From Planctomycetota bacterium (GTDB taxonomy: Bacteria > Planctomycetota > Planctomycetia > Pirellulales > Lacipirellulaceae): a stretch of 25,221 nt of DNA. The position numbers and the translations under genes were made by a program. Each line of letters begins with the position of its first letter. Within the stretch, counting starts at the first letter, position 1. The stretch covers positions 1 to 25,221 of the forward strand of contig JAKEIB010000127.1 of assembly GCA_022614705.1 (NCBI GenBank), read 5' to 3'. Below, piece after piece: positions 1 to 7,400 of this stretch. The notes under the pieces are model-generated. The model had not been told where the DNA came from. It saw only the letters and a program-made list of their open reading frames with translations, and did not search any database.

Positions 1-88
1 TCACCCAAAGCAAGCTCACACGTATGTCCAATAACCCTTCGCTAATTCGCGGCATCTTCTTCCGTTGTTGTGTTGCAGATTTTTTCGG

Positions 89-346
89 ATGAGCCATATT
101 GAGAAAGATCCCGCCCATTGCGGCGGCCAGCCAGTCGTGGCGGGCACGCGAATCCGCGTCGCTACAATCCTGACTAGTTACCGACAGGGTATGGGAGTCG
201 AAGAGATCGTTCAGCAGTACCCGCACTTAAAGCCGGCTGATGTGCATGACGCATTGGCCTATGCCTACGACCACCTCGACGAGATCGAAGCTGACTTGGC
301 GGCCGACGATGAAGCAGTCGTCAAGGCGAAGCATGGATTGCCTTAG
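89..346 (+). CDS. DUF433 family protein, probable antitoxin
   Basis: This 85-residue protein matches the DUF433 pattern: an N-terminal segment with CGGQPVVAGTRIRVATI, then a helical part with GMGVEEIVQQYPHLKPADV and a terminal DALAYAYDHLDEIEADL helix. DUF433 proteins carry a small winged-helix-like fold and are usually encoded just before a DUF5615 PIN-like toxin, acting as the presumed antitoxin. That arrangement is seen here, with the DUF5615 reading frame beginning 5 bases after the stop. I chose the ATG at 89 because family homology begins at MSHIEKDP; an upstream ATG at 65 would add eight unrelated residues. No clear Shine-Dalgarno sequence precedes it. The antitoxin frame is intact although its partner is frameshifted. 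Family call is strong; the antitoxin role is inferred from the family and neighbour. Confidence 0.85.
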   Translation: MSHIEKDPAHCGGQPVVAGTRIRVATILTSYRQGMGVEEIVQQYPHLKPADVHDALAYAYDHLDEIEADLAADDEAVVKAKHGLP

Positions 347-351
347 TCTCC

Positions 352-701
352 ATGAGCGCCGTTCGGTTTTTCACGGATGAAGACGTTTATGGTTCGATAG
401 CTGCAGCGCTTCGCCGGGCGGGCTTCGACGCCATTTCGACCCCTGAAGCTGGCCGATTGCACGAATCGGATGAATCGCAGCTTCTTTGGGCCGCCGACCA
501 GGGCTACGCCATCGTAACATTTACGTAGGACATTTCGCCAGCCGGCATGCCAAGTGGCTGCGGCTCGGCCAACATCACGCCGGCATCGTCGTCTCGCAGC
601 AACGCCCTATGGGCGACGTGTTGCGCCGTCTGCTTCATTTAGCCAACACGCTTGACGCCGATTCAATGGGCGATCGCTTGGAGTTTCTCGGGGATTGGTA
701 A
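352..701 (+). pseudogene. DUF5615 PIN-like toxin, frameshifted
   Basis: The first frame starts at 352 and reads MSAVRFFTDEDV...GYAIVTFT, then hits TAG at 526-528 after 58 codons. The rest of the family sequence continues at once in another frame from 528 to 701 (GHFASRHAKWLRLGQ, HHAGIVV, then a leucine-rich C-terminus ending LEFLGDW). DUF5615 proteins normally read TFNxxDFAxLHxxWL at this point. Here the two pieces line up as TFT-x-GHFASRHAKWL with nothing missing, which is what loss of one base at the TAG codon would give. The conserved N-terminal DED acidic motif is intact. No classical slippery heptamer lies at the junction, so a programmed frameshift is unlikely. It is either a broken toxin beside an intact DUF433 antitoxin or a sequencing error. 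Confidence 0.82.
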
Positions 702-887
702 TGGCGCAGCCGAGCGCTTCGTGCTGACATCGTCTAGCATCGAAGACGCCTACCGCGCCCTGGCAACGTCAATCAGGCACAGGAAAGCTACGCTTAAGGC
801 TGTCGGCTGGAATTGGATTGAACACGCGCTGCACTGCGACACCAACCGATTGAGTATAGCTTCACCGCGGCAATAAATTTCCGCCGA

Positions 888-1172
888 TTACGAGTAGTGG
901 TAGCGGGCTTGCAGAAACTCCACGCGATCGTCTTTAACGAGATACACGACATGGTGTTCCTGCGTCAGTCGTCGCGACCAAGTGTTGGGCGCCAGGTATT
1001 TCAGCGGCTCCGGTTTGCCAATTCCGGAAAATGGATCGAGTAGGGTTGCTTCCACAATTTCTAACGCGCGCAAAGCCACGCGGCGATCCGATTTTATCCA
1101 GTGGTGAAGGTCTTCAATGAATTCCGGATGAAAGACGGCCTCCCGCTTCTGCCGCGCTTTACTTCTTGCCAT
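888..1172 (-). CDS. yoeB: YoeB-type mRNA interferase toxin
   Basis: This 94-residue protein has the full Txe/YoeB signature: DPFSGIGKPEPLK at residues 46-58, WSRRLTQEHHVVY at 65-77 and the C-terminal RYHYS. The residues matching catalytic Glu, Arg and His of E. coli YoeB (Glu55, Arg67 or Arg68, His92), and the penultimate-type Tyr93, are all present, so it should be active. YoeB enters the ribosomal A site and cleaves mRNA during translation, and is blocked by YefM. The start at 1172 gives the usual family N-terminus; an upstream ATG at 1202 would add ten residues with no family match. It overlaps the end of the antitoxin gene by 14 bases, consistent with coupled translation from one transcript. 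Confidence 0.93.
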   Translation of the reverse strand: MARSKARQKREAVFHPEFIEDLHHWIKSDRRVALRALEIVEATLLDPFSGIGKPEPLKYLAPNTWSRRLTQEHHVVYLVKDDRVEFLQARYHYS

Positions 1173-1443
1173 CGAGCCCAAGCTCCTCGTACAGCGCATC
1201 AAGCGTCATCGTGGGCAACTTCGTGGACTGGCTGCGCTGCACTGCTTTGAGCAATCGCTTCGCATTAGCGGGCGAACGAAGCAAGTGGGCCGTCTCGAGC
1301 AAGCCGGAAAGCTCGTCCGCCGATACCAACGCTACGTCCTCGTTCCCACGTCGCTGGATAATCGCGATTTCGCGGTCCCGAGTGACTTGATTCAAGAGCG
1401 ATGCCAAATTCTCGCGAGCTTGGCTGTATGTGGTTTTAATCAT
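1159..1443 (-). CDS. yefM: YefM/Phd family antitoxin
   Basis: This 94-residue protein begins MIKTTYSQARENLASLLNQV, the typical Phd/YefM N-terminal DNA-binding fold, followed by the strand AIIQRRGNEDVALVSADEL. The C-terminal third is variable and charged, as expected for the toxin-neutralising tail. It is the first gene of a two-gene operon with YoeB, and its stop lies inside the toxin gene. YefM proteins bind TGTACA-type palindromes to repress their own operon, with YoeB as corepressor; such a site overlaps the -10 element just upstream. A GAGGAG sequence lies about 18 bases before the ATG, further than usual for a Shine-Dalgarno site, so initiation may be weak. All elements of a working module are visible. 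Confidence 0.92.
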   Translation of the reverse strand: MIKTTYSQARENLASLLNQVTRDREIAIIQRRGNEDVALVSADELSGLLETAHLLRSPANAKRLLKAVQRSQSTKLPTMTLDALYEELGLDGKK

Positions 1444-1472
1444 GAGAAACCCCGTAATTCGATCTCCTCAAC

Positions 1473-1513
1473 TTGTACAACAATATTGTACGTCGAAATT
1501 CCATCAAGGACAA
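1473..1513 (-). promoter_or_regulatory. yefM-yoeB promoter with overlapping TGTACA operator
   Basis: Read on the minus strand, TTGTCC (plus 1508-1513) and TACAAT (plus 1485-1490) are separated by exactly 17 bases, giving a good sigma-70-type promoter 42 bases upstream of the yefM start. The -10 hexamer lies within the inverted repeat GTACAA (1475-1480) / TTGTAC (1486-1491) and the perfect palindrome ACAATATTGT (1480-1489). E. coli YefM is known to bind palindromes with a TGTACA core; TGTACA is present at 1474-1479. Bound antitoxin would cover the -10 element, so autorepression is the expected control. Confidence 0.72.
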
Positions 1514-1668
1514 GCGACAAAGATTCGTTGAACGCTCCAATGCGATATTGCGATCGCGGCTGCCGACTGCCAACGTGAGTCCTACGACGTTCGGATGACA
1601 TGAATTCGCAGAACTATGCTGTCCGCGTTGACCCATCACTATTCGCACCATTAGAATCGCTGAATGGC

Positions 1669-1774
1669 TTAACAGCCCGTTGAAAAATGTTGTAGCCGGG
1701 GTCTGTGACCCCGGAATCCTCAACGAAAAGCCGGCCTCACAGAGGCCAGCCACAGTTTTTCAACGGACTGTTAA
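1669..1774. repeat. 106-bp MITE-like element with 19-bp terminal inverted repeats
   Basis: The left end TTAACAGCCCGTTGAAAAA (1669-1687) is the inverse of 1756-1774 with a single mismatch. Inside are two hairpin units facing each other: GTAGC then CCGGGGTC-TGT-GACCCCGG (stem 1696-1714), and on the minus strand a unit whose stem is CCGGCCTC-ACA-GAGGCCAG (1731-1749, one mismatch). The second unit is nearly the same as the hairpin at 12881-12903. There is no internal gene. It looks like a non-autonomous mobile or palindromic element just upstream of transketolase; I could not identify a target-site duplication. Confidence 0.75.
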
Positions 1775-1825
1775 CGGGCTAGCATTTTCAGCCGCTTGCA
1801 ACAGGGAACAGGGCTACGCGAATTC

Positions 1826-3979
1826 ATGTCCACCATCGCCGAGAGCGTCGAACAAACCGCCATCAATACGATCCGCACGCTGGCGATGGATGCCGTCGAG
1901 GCGGCCACCTGTGGCCATCCGGGCACGCCCATGGCGCTCGCGCCCGTCGCCTACCAGTTATGGACGCAGCATCTGCGCTACGATCCGGCGGCCCCGCTGT
2001 GGCTCAATCGCGATCGCTACGTGCTCTCCTGCGGCCACGCCTCAATGCTGATCTATTCGCTGATCCACCTGGCCGGCATTCGCGACGTGGACGTGGCGGC
2101 AGGCGGCTCGCCTGCCGTATCATTTGCAGGCGAGCCGCCTGCATCTACGAATCCGTCGCTCTCGCTCGATGAGCTGCGCAATTTCCGCCAATGGGGTAGC
2201 CGCACGCCCGGTCACCCGGAGCTGAAGCACACGGCCGGCATCGAAACCACGACCGGCCCGCTCGGCCAGGGCTGCGGCAACAGCGTCGGCATGGCGATCG
2301 CTGGCCGCTGGCTCGCCGCGCGCTACAATCGCCCCGGCTTTGAGTTGTTCAATTTTAACGTCTGGACCCAGTGCAGCGACGGCGACCTAATGGAGGGTGT
2401 CGCGAACGAAGCCGCATCACTGGCCGGGCACTTGAAGCTCTCGAACCTCTGCTGGATCTACGACGACAACCACATCACGATCGAAGGCTCCACCGACCTC
2501 GCGTTCAGCGAAGACGTCGCCACCCGTTTCCGCGGCCTCGGCTGGCACGTGCTCGCGGTCCACGACGCCAACGACCTGGCCGCTATTGACAAAGCGTATC
2601 GCGGCTTCCTCTCGCACGATGGCAGCCCCACGCTGATCGTGGTCAAAAGCATCATCGGCTACGGCGCGCCCACCAAGGCCAACACGGCCAAGGCACATGG
2701 CGAAGCGCTCGGCGCCGAAGAAATCGCCAAAGCCAAAGCGTCGTACGGTTGGCCCACCGATGCCAAGTTCCTCGTCCCGCCCGAAGTGCCCAAGCACTTT
2801 CAGGAAACGCTCGGCAAGCGCGGTGCGCAGTTGCATCGAGATTGGGTGAAGCTGTTCAACGACTACGAGAAGAAATACCCTGAGCTGGCCCGCGAGCTGC
2901 GGCAGATTCAAAAGAAAGAGCTGCCCGACGGTTGGGACAAAGATGTACCTAGCTTCCCGGCAGACGCCAAGGGCATGGCCACGCGCGTCTCCAGCGGCAA
3001 AGTGCTGAACGCCATCGCCAAGCGCGTGCCCTGGCTGCTTGGCGGCTCGGCCGATCTCGCGCCGTCGACCAAGACGCTGCTTACGTTCGAAGAAGCAGGC
3101 GGGGACCTGTCGGCCGACAATCCCGGCGGCCGCAACATGCACTTCGGCGTCCGCGAGCACGGCATGGTCGCCAGTGTCAACGGCATGGTCATCTGCGGCC
3201 TGCGCGCTTATGGCGCGACGTTCTTCGTCTTCTCTGATTACTGCCGCCCCGCGTTGCGGCTTGCCGCGATCATGAAGATTCCGACGATCGTCGTGTTCAC
3301 GCACGATTCGATCGGCCTTGGCGAAGACGGACCGACACATCAGCCGGTCGAGCACCTGGCCGCGTGCCGCGCGATCCCGCGATTGCTTGTCCTCCGCCCG
3401 GCCGATGCCAATGAAACCGCCGAAGTCTGGCGCATCGCGATGCAACAGACCGAGCGGCCAGTCGCGCTTGTGCTGACACGCCAGGACTTGCCGACCTTTG
3501 ATCGTACGAAGTACGCGCCGGCTTCAAATGTCGCCCGCGGCGGCTACGTGCTGGCCGATTCATGTAGCCAAGTTTCTCCGAAACTCGATTCGAGCAGTTT
3601 CGGAGAAACTGCCCTACGCGACAGCCAGCCCGATGTAATTCTCATGGCCACCGGCAGCGAAGTGCGAATCGCCGTCGCCGCGCACGAGAAGCTGTCGGCC
3701 GACGGCATCCGTAGCCGCGTCGTCAGTTTGCCGTCGTTCGAACTGTTCGACGAGCAGCCGGTCGCCTATCGCGACGAAGTGCTCCCGCCAAATGTCACTG
3801 CGCGTGTCGCCGTCGAGGCCGGCGTTCGCCAATGTTGGGACAAATACCTGGGCAGGCAGGGAGCGTTCATCGGCCTCGACACGTACGGCGCCTCGGCGCC
3901 GTACCAGGAAATCTACCGGCACCGCGGCCTCACGCCCGAAGCCGTCATCGCCGCCGCCCGCCAGCAACTTGACCGATAG
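1826..3979 (+). CDS. tkt: Transketolase
   Basis: Transketolase is a thiamine-diphosphate enzyme moving two-carbon ketol units between sugar phosphates in the pentose phosphate pathway. All parts are visible: the N-terminal GHPGTPMALAP substrate/cofactor motif, TTGPLGQGCGNSVGMA, the ThDP-binding stretch SDGDLMEGVANEA to YDDNHITIEG, the Pyr domain with GGSADLAPSTKT, REHGMVASVNGM and GEDGPTHQPVEHLA, and a C-terminal domain with ATGSEVRIAVAA and LDTYGASAPYQEIY. The start at 1826 (MSTIAESVEQ) fits the family; an upstream in-frame start at 1796 would add ten unrelated residues. The protein is 717 residues, longer than E. coli TktA (663), and two extra segments (about residues 91-106 and 580-598) are encoded by perfect palindromes inserted in frame at variable positions. 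No core motif is interrupted, so activity is expected. There is no strong Shine-Dalgarno sequence. Confidence 0.97.
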   Translation: MSTIAESVEQTAINTIRTLAMDAVEAATCGHPGTPMALAPVAYQLWTQHLRYDPAAPLWLNRDRYVLSCGHASMLIYSLIHLAGIRDVDVAAGGSPAVSFAGEPPASTNPSLSLDELRNFRQWGSRTPGHPELKHTAGIETTTGPLGQGCGNSVGMAIAGRWLAARYNRPGFELFNFNVWTQCSDGDLMEGVANEAASLAGHLKLSNLCWIYDDNHITIEGSTDLAFSEDVATRFRGLGWHVLAVHDANDLAAIDKAYRGFLSHDGSPTLIVVKSIIGYGAPTKANTAKAHGEALGAEEIAKAKASYGWPTDAKFLVPPEVPKHFQETLGKRGAQLHRDWVKLFNDYEKKYPELARELRQIQKKELPDGWDKDVPSFPADAKGMATRVSSGKVLNAIAKRVPWLLGGSADLAPSTKTLLTFEEAGGDLSADNPGGRNMHFGVREHGMVASVNGMVICGLRAYGATFFVFSDYCRPALRLAAIMKIPTIVVFTHDSIGLGEDGPTHQPVEHLAACRAIPRLLVLRPADANETAEVWRIAMQQTERPVALVLTRQDLPTFDRTKYAPASNVARGGYVLADSCSQVSPKLDSSSFGETALRDSQPDVILMATGSEVRIAVAAHEKLSADGIRSRVVSLPSFELFDEQPVAYRDEVLPPNVTARVAVEAGVRQCWDKYLGRQGAFIGLDTYGASAPYQEIYRHRGLTPEAVIAAARQQLDR
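2099..2142. repeat. Palindromic insertion inside transketolase (first)
   Basis: A perfect 17-bp inverted repeat: GCAGGCGGCTCGCCTGC (2099-2115) and its reverse complement (2126-2142) around a 10-base loop. Each arm is itself a hairpin with a 3-base loop (GCAGGCG-GCT-CGCCTGC). It stays in frame and encodes roughly GGSPAVSFAGEPPA between the segment LIHLAGI and the conserved ELRNFRQW, a length-variable place in the family. No other copy with this stem sequence was seen in the window, but the nested architecture matches other elements here. Confidence 0.85.
3564..3617. repeat. Palindromic insertion inside transketolase (second)
   Basis: A perfect 15-bp inverted repeat, AGTTTCTCCGAAACT (3571-3585) and AGTTTCGGAGAAACT (3596-3610), around a 10-base loop, bracketed by GTAG (3564-3567) and CTAC (3614-3617). 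Each arm is again a small hairpin (AGTTTC-TCC-GAAACT). It encodes about CSQVSPKLDSSSFGETALR between YVLADS and PDVILMATGSE, just before the C-terminal domain, without breaking the frame. The GTAGC-stem-TCC-stem plan equals that of the hairpins at 13816 and 21106, although the stem letters differ. Confidence 0.85.
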
Positions 3980-4082
3980 AGCGTCATTCTGCGCTTGCGG
4001 TTTAGCGGTCCGTGGTTGCCGCGCGCACCCATCTCCAAGATAATGGAGGTTGTGAGCGTCTAACAAAATAGCCCTAAGCGAA

Positions 4083-4132
4083 GGGGACAGGCACATTTTG
4101 CTGCGAAGACTCCACAAAATGAGCCAGTCCCC
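4083..4132. repeat. 50-bp imperfect palindrome, copy 1 (intergenic)
   Basis: GGGGACAGGCACATTTTG (4083-4100) pairs with CAAAATGAGCCAGTCCCC (4115-4132) with two mismatches, around a 14-base loop. A second copy with only three differences over 51 bases lies at 9303-9352, inside a gene. This copy ends 9 bases before the start codon at 4142, where a ribosome-binding site would be, so its fold could affect translation of that gene. Confidence 0.9.
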
Positions 4133-4141
4133 GGCCCTGCC

Positions 4142-5953
4142 ATGAAACTCCGCCCGCCGTTCGCAAATCTCGCATCTTTCTCGTCAGTCGCATTCGCGTC
4201 TCTTTTGGCGACAACCATCTTCGCCGCCGATGTTCTCCAGCACGTCCCTCACGACGCACTCGGCTTTGTCGTGATCAAGAACCTCGACGCAACGGATACC
4301 AAAGTCGACCGTCTGCTCAAAACCTTAAGTTCTCCGTACCCCTCTCCATTGGTGTTTCTGAAGGCGGTCACTGGAATCGACGAAGGCCTGAACACACAAG
4401 GCGCGTTTCTGCTGGCCGTCCTTCCAGGCGATGGCGACGACGATTCCGCGCCGCAATTCGCCGTGTGGCTGCCGGTCTCCGATTACGACAGCATGTTGAA
4501 GTCGCTAGGAGCAACAGCGGGCGATGCGATATCCGCAATACGAGTCGCCGACGAGGACTTGCTGATCGCGCGGCTCGGTGACTGGGCGTTTGTCATGGAC
4601 CCCAATCAACGCGGGCGAATGGAACAAATGCTTGCCGACAAACCGAATCCGCCAGCGACCATCGCGGTCTGGAAGGCTTGGATCGACGTCAATGACGTGG
4701 CCGTGGTCGTGTTGCCAGGCGGCGTGAGCGCCGCGCTGCGGTGGGCGGACAAGGCGCCCGCGGGAGTTCATAAGAATCCCGAAGCCGCTGAGGAGTCGAC
4801 GGACGATCTCTTCGGCGCCGCCGAGGAAGTCGCTGATCCGTTCGCCGTCGGGGCCGCCGCCGCACAAGCGACCGGCGGCAACTACGATCCGATACAGGCC
4901 GCAATTCACAAGTGGATTGGCCGGTCACCTGAGCTTCACGATTGGTTCAAGCATGCGGCCGCCATCAGCTTCGCCGCTCGACTCGACGACCAAGGCAATG
5001 CCATGGCGTCCTTGCGAGTAAAGTCTTCTGACGAACACCCATTCGCTACCGGTGATGACGCGGCAGTTCCCTCGCCGCCTTCGATGTATCAGCAACTGGA
5101 TTTTGTGGTCCACGGCGCCGGCCACCTCCCAGCCTCTCTAGTGAGCGTCGCCAGCGCCACGTACGCACGCCAGATCCTCAATGAATTGAAGGACGCGGAA
5201 CACGTGGACCTCAACGACAAAACCGCCGCCCGTTTCGTGCAGGCCTTTCAAGCGGCGGCGTCCGAAATCGCGTCATGGGCGGTTGCATCGCCACTCGGCA
5301 AAAAGACGGACGGCGCGTACACGAACAACTTCCTCGCGCTCCGCGTTGCCTCTGCCAAAACATTTGCCGAACACGCCGGCGACGTGATGCAGCTTTGGAA
5401 CCAAATGCACCGCGACGCCAAGGACGGCACCCGGATGGTGTTCGACATCGAGGAGACTAAGATTGGCGAACGAGCGGCGACGCAGTACTCGCTCGATGTC
5501 GCGACGATCGACGGCATGCCCGCCATTCCAGAGATTCGCCAGGCCATGGAGCGCTTCTTCGGCCCCGGCGGAAAACTCCGAGTGTGGCTTGTGCAGGTCG
5601 ACGATCAAACCGTACTGCTGGCCGCCGCCACGCCTGAGCAAGTCACCAAGGGCTTGCAGTTGCTCAATCGCAAGCTGCCGACCGCGTGGAACCAACCCGA
5701 GCTGTCCACCGCCAACCGGCTGTTGCCGGAGCAATCCGACGTGCGACTGTTCATGAGCCCGCACGGACGCAGTAAGTGGCATCGCCGCCTTTCCGAAGCG
5801 ATGACCGGGCCACACTTTGGCCCGCCTGCGAAGGAATTCCCCGAATCTCCGCCCATCGGTTTCGCTGGCGAAGTCCGCGGCAACGAGTTATGGCTCGACG
5901 CCGCCGTCCCCGCCGAAACCATCCAAAGCGCCGGCACATTTCGTAAGAAATAG
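4142..5953 (+). CDS. Exported protein of unknown function (DUF3352-like character)
   Basis: I do not recognise a catalytic family. The 603-residue product starts with a signal peptide: basic MKLRPPF, hydrophobic ASFSSVAFASLLATTIF and a likely cleavage at FAAD. The mature start HVPHDALGFVVIKNLDATDTKVDRLL, alternating strand/helix segments scoring how values are handled (AVWLPVSDYDSMLKSL, LLIARLGDWAFVMDP), and the overall length resemble the DUF3352-type secreted proteins common in planctomycetes, which is a weak resemblance. A low-complexity acidic/alanine region lies around residues 215-245. It follows transketolase after 162 bases holding a palindromic repeat, so co-transcription is possible but not shown. 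The repeat occupies the position of the ribosome-binding site and no Shine-Dalgarno sequence is visible. An envelope or periplasmic location is the main supportable inference. Confidence 0.8.
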   Translation: MKLRPPFANLASFSSVAFASLLATTIFAADVLQHVPHDALGFVVIKNLDATDTKVDRLLKTLSSPYPSPLVFLKAVTGIDEGLNTQGAFLLAVLPGDGDDDSAPQFAVWLPVSDYDSMLKSLGATAGDAISAIRVADEDLLIARLGDWAFVMDPNQRGRMEQMLADKPNPPATIAVWKAWIDVNDVAVVVLPGGVSAALRWADKAPAGVHKNPEAAEESTDDLFGAAEEVADPFAVGAAAAQATGGNYDPIQAAIHKWIGRSPELHDWFKHAAAISFAARLDDQGNAMASLRVKSSDEHPFATGDDAAVPSPPSMYQQLDFVVHGAGHLPASLVSVASATYARQILNELKDAEHVDLNDKTAARFVQAFQAAASEIASWAVASPLGKKTDGAYTNNFLALRVASAKTFAEHAGDVMQLWNQMHRDAKDGTRMVFDIEETKIGERAATQYSLDVATIDGMPAIPEIRQAMERFFGPGGKLRVWLVQVDDQTVLLAAATPEQVTKGLQLLNRKLPTAWNQPELSTANRLLPEQSDVRLFMSPHGRSKWHRRLSEAMTGPHFGPPAKEFPESPPIGFAGEVRGNELWLDAAVPAETIQSAGTFRKK

Positions 5954-6023
5954 CCTGGCTCCGATTTCATCATCTTAAGAGAATAGCCGCAACTCAACGG
6001 GTCACCGGCTGCGGCGCGTCACG

Positions 6024-7262
6024 CTACACTTTCACTCCGCGTAACCAAACGGCCGACGGCATCGCGTCATTCGCGAAAAGCGAGTTCAACAACTCATTGG
6101 CACTCGTGGGGGCATCCTCGTCCAACGGCATCGCAACCAAATTCGCCAGCTTCCCCGGCGTAATGCTGCCAAGCTCCGCGTCGCGGCCCAACGCTTCTGC
6201 ACCGGTGAGCGTTCCCATGCGAAGCACCGTGTGCGGCTCAATCGACGGGAACGCTTTCGCAACGTGCCGCATCTCCGCGAATAAGTCCAAATCCGGGTTC
6301 GACGCCCGGCTATCCGTCCCCAGCGCGACACGCACTCCGGAGGTCAGCGCCGCGGCCAACGGGTAGGTCGGGTGCCGAAAGTACGCATGCGTCCGCGGAC
6401 AATACACCAGCCACATCCGCTCGTGGTTTGCACCCAAGAACTGTAGCTCTTCATCATCCAGGTAATTGCCGTGAATCACCAGTGCTCGTGGCGCCTCCGC
6501 CAGCAGGTTCAAATAATACAGCGGCCGACGTCCCCGTGAGATCGCGTCATCGTCCCACATGCTGCGCTCCTCGAGCAATGCGCGAAATGGTCCCGAGCCG
6601 GAATCCATCAATTCCAGTTCCTCGCGCGACTCCGCCACGTGCATGGCCACCGGCAACTCGCGCTCGCGCGCCAGCGCGACTAATCCGCGCAACAAGCCCG
6701 ACGACACAGTATAAGGCGAATGCGGGCTGATTCCGAAATGGATGTCGCCGGTTGCGCGACCTGCGTAAGAGTTGCGATTTTGTTGGATCAACAACCGACC
6801 TTGGACTGCAACAAGTGCCGACACGATGCGCGCCAGTGAGAACGCAATCACCTCGGTAAAGAGTGTCAGGTCAACGCACGGAAAGTACGGCGCGGGCATC
6901 TCAACCGTCGTAATGTCGCCGATGCTTGTGACGCCGTAACCGAGGCTCTCTTGCATTCCATTCTCAATGGCAACCTCGGGCGCGTAGTCGCGCCTCCCGC
7001 GCTCGGCGATCACCAGCCGAATCCAATCGACCAGTCGCATCCCCGGAGTCCCCAGTGGTCGGCGCAAATCGCTGAACTCAAGATGCGTGTGACAATTGAC
7101 GAGCCCTGGCAACAGTGCGACGGACCCCAGATCGATGACGTCGCCCGCCTCCGCCTTGGTGCTGACCGCGACGATCCGTTCGCCTTCGATCGTAACCACG
7201 CCATGCTCAATCGGCGGCCGATCGACTGGAAACACAACGCGCGCTTGTAACGCGATTGCCAT
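6024..7262 (-). CDS. Amidohydrolase, candidate aminodeoxyfutalosine deaminase
   Basis: A 412-residue metal-dependent amidohydrolase of the TRZ/ATZ deaminase type. Visible metal and active-site residues are HTH in NCHTHLEFS (His58, His60), SPHSPYT (His181), MHVAESREELELM (His208, Glu211), HGNYLDDEE (His264) and GTDSRASNP (Asp317). The combination of HTHLEFS, a short GMRLVDWIR stretch, GYGVTSIGD, and HVAESREELE resembles aminodeoxyfutalosine deaminases of the menaquinone futalosine pathway such as Helicobacter HP0267, and mqnA and mqnC lie upstream on the same strand. That role is an inference; another amine-removing amidohydrolase is possible. The start at 7262 (MAIALQARVVFP) gives the family N-terminus. 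An ATG at 7400, directly abutting the permease stop, would add 46 residues coded by palindromic repeats and is not favoured. Confidence 0.82.
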   Translation of the reverse strand: MAIALQARVVFPVDRPPIEHGVVTIEGERIVAVSTKAEAGDVIDLGSVALLPGLVNCHTHLEFSDLRRPLGTPGMRLVDWIRLVIAERGRRDYAPEVAIENGMQESLGYGVTSIGDITTVEMPAPYFPCVDLTLFTEVIAFSLARIVSALVAVQGRLLIQQNRNSYAGRATGDIHFGISPHSPYTVSSGLLRGLVALARERELPVAMHVAESREELELMDSGSGPFRALLEERSMWDDDAISRGRRPLYYLNLLAEAPRALVIHGNYLDDEELQFLGANHERMWLVYCPRTHAYFRHPTYPLAAALTSGVRVALGTDSRASNPDLDLFAEMRHVAKAFPSIEPHTVLRMGTLTGAEALGRDAELGSITPGKLANLVAMPLDEDAPTSANELLNSLFANDAMPSAVWLRGVKV

Positions 7263-7296
7263 ACTACTTCGGATCGGAAGAAAAATGGATCGAAGC

Positions 7297-7344
7297 CCGC
7301 AGCGCAAGCAAGGGAGAATCGAGTTGCCCTTGCTTGCGCTGCGG
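7297..7344. repeat. 18-bp perfect inverted repeat
   Basis: CCGCAGCGCAAGCAAGGG (7297-7314) and its exact reverse complement (7327-7344) surround a 12-base loop. It lies between the ABC permease and the amidohydrolase start, in the presumed shared transcript, where it could fold as a strong hairpin. No T-run follows on either strand, so it is not an obvious intrinsic terminator. Perfection and size match the other palindromic elements here. Confidence 0.85.
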
Positions 7345-7372
7345 ACTCCGATCCCCCGTGACTCTAACGCCC

Positions 7373-7389
7373 CCACGTCTTCGACGTGG
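7373..7389. repeat. Short hairpin with 3-base loop
   Basis: CCACGTC-TTC-GACGTGG is a perfect 7-bp stem with a 3-base loop, 12 bases from the permease stop codon on the minus-strand transcript. It shares the short-stem, 3-base-loop design of the other hairpin repeats in the window. Confidence 0.6.
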
Positions 7390-7400
7390 AAACGGTCCAT

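Noticed and set aside
515..530. Programmed frameshift to express the DUF5615 toxin
   Set aside because: No slippery heptamer or downstream structure was seen; a deletion or sequencing error is simpler.
652..876. 74-codon plus-strand open frame after the DUF5615 remnant
   Set aside because: It starts inside the toxin remnant in another frame and has no recognisable motif or ribosome-binding site.
1436..1753. 105-codon minus-strand open frame upstream of yefM
   Set aside because: It covers the yefM promoter/operator and half of the MITE-like repeat; its residues come from repeat DNA.
2417..3445. 342-codon minus-strand frame opposite transketolase
   Set aside because: Fully antisense to a certain gene. 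Long antisense frames are common in high-GC DNA, and its Arg/Val/Asp-rich content has no family pattern.
7263..7400. Upstream ATG for the amidohydrolase, abutting the permease stop
   Set aside because: The added 46 residues are coded by two palindromes and do not match the family; MAIALQARVVFP is the normal start.
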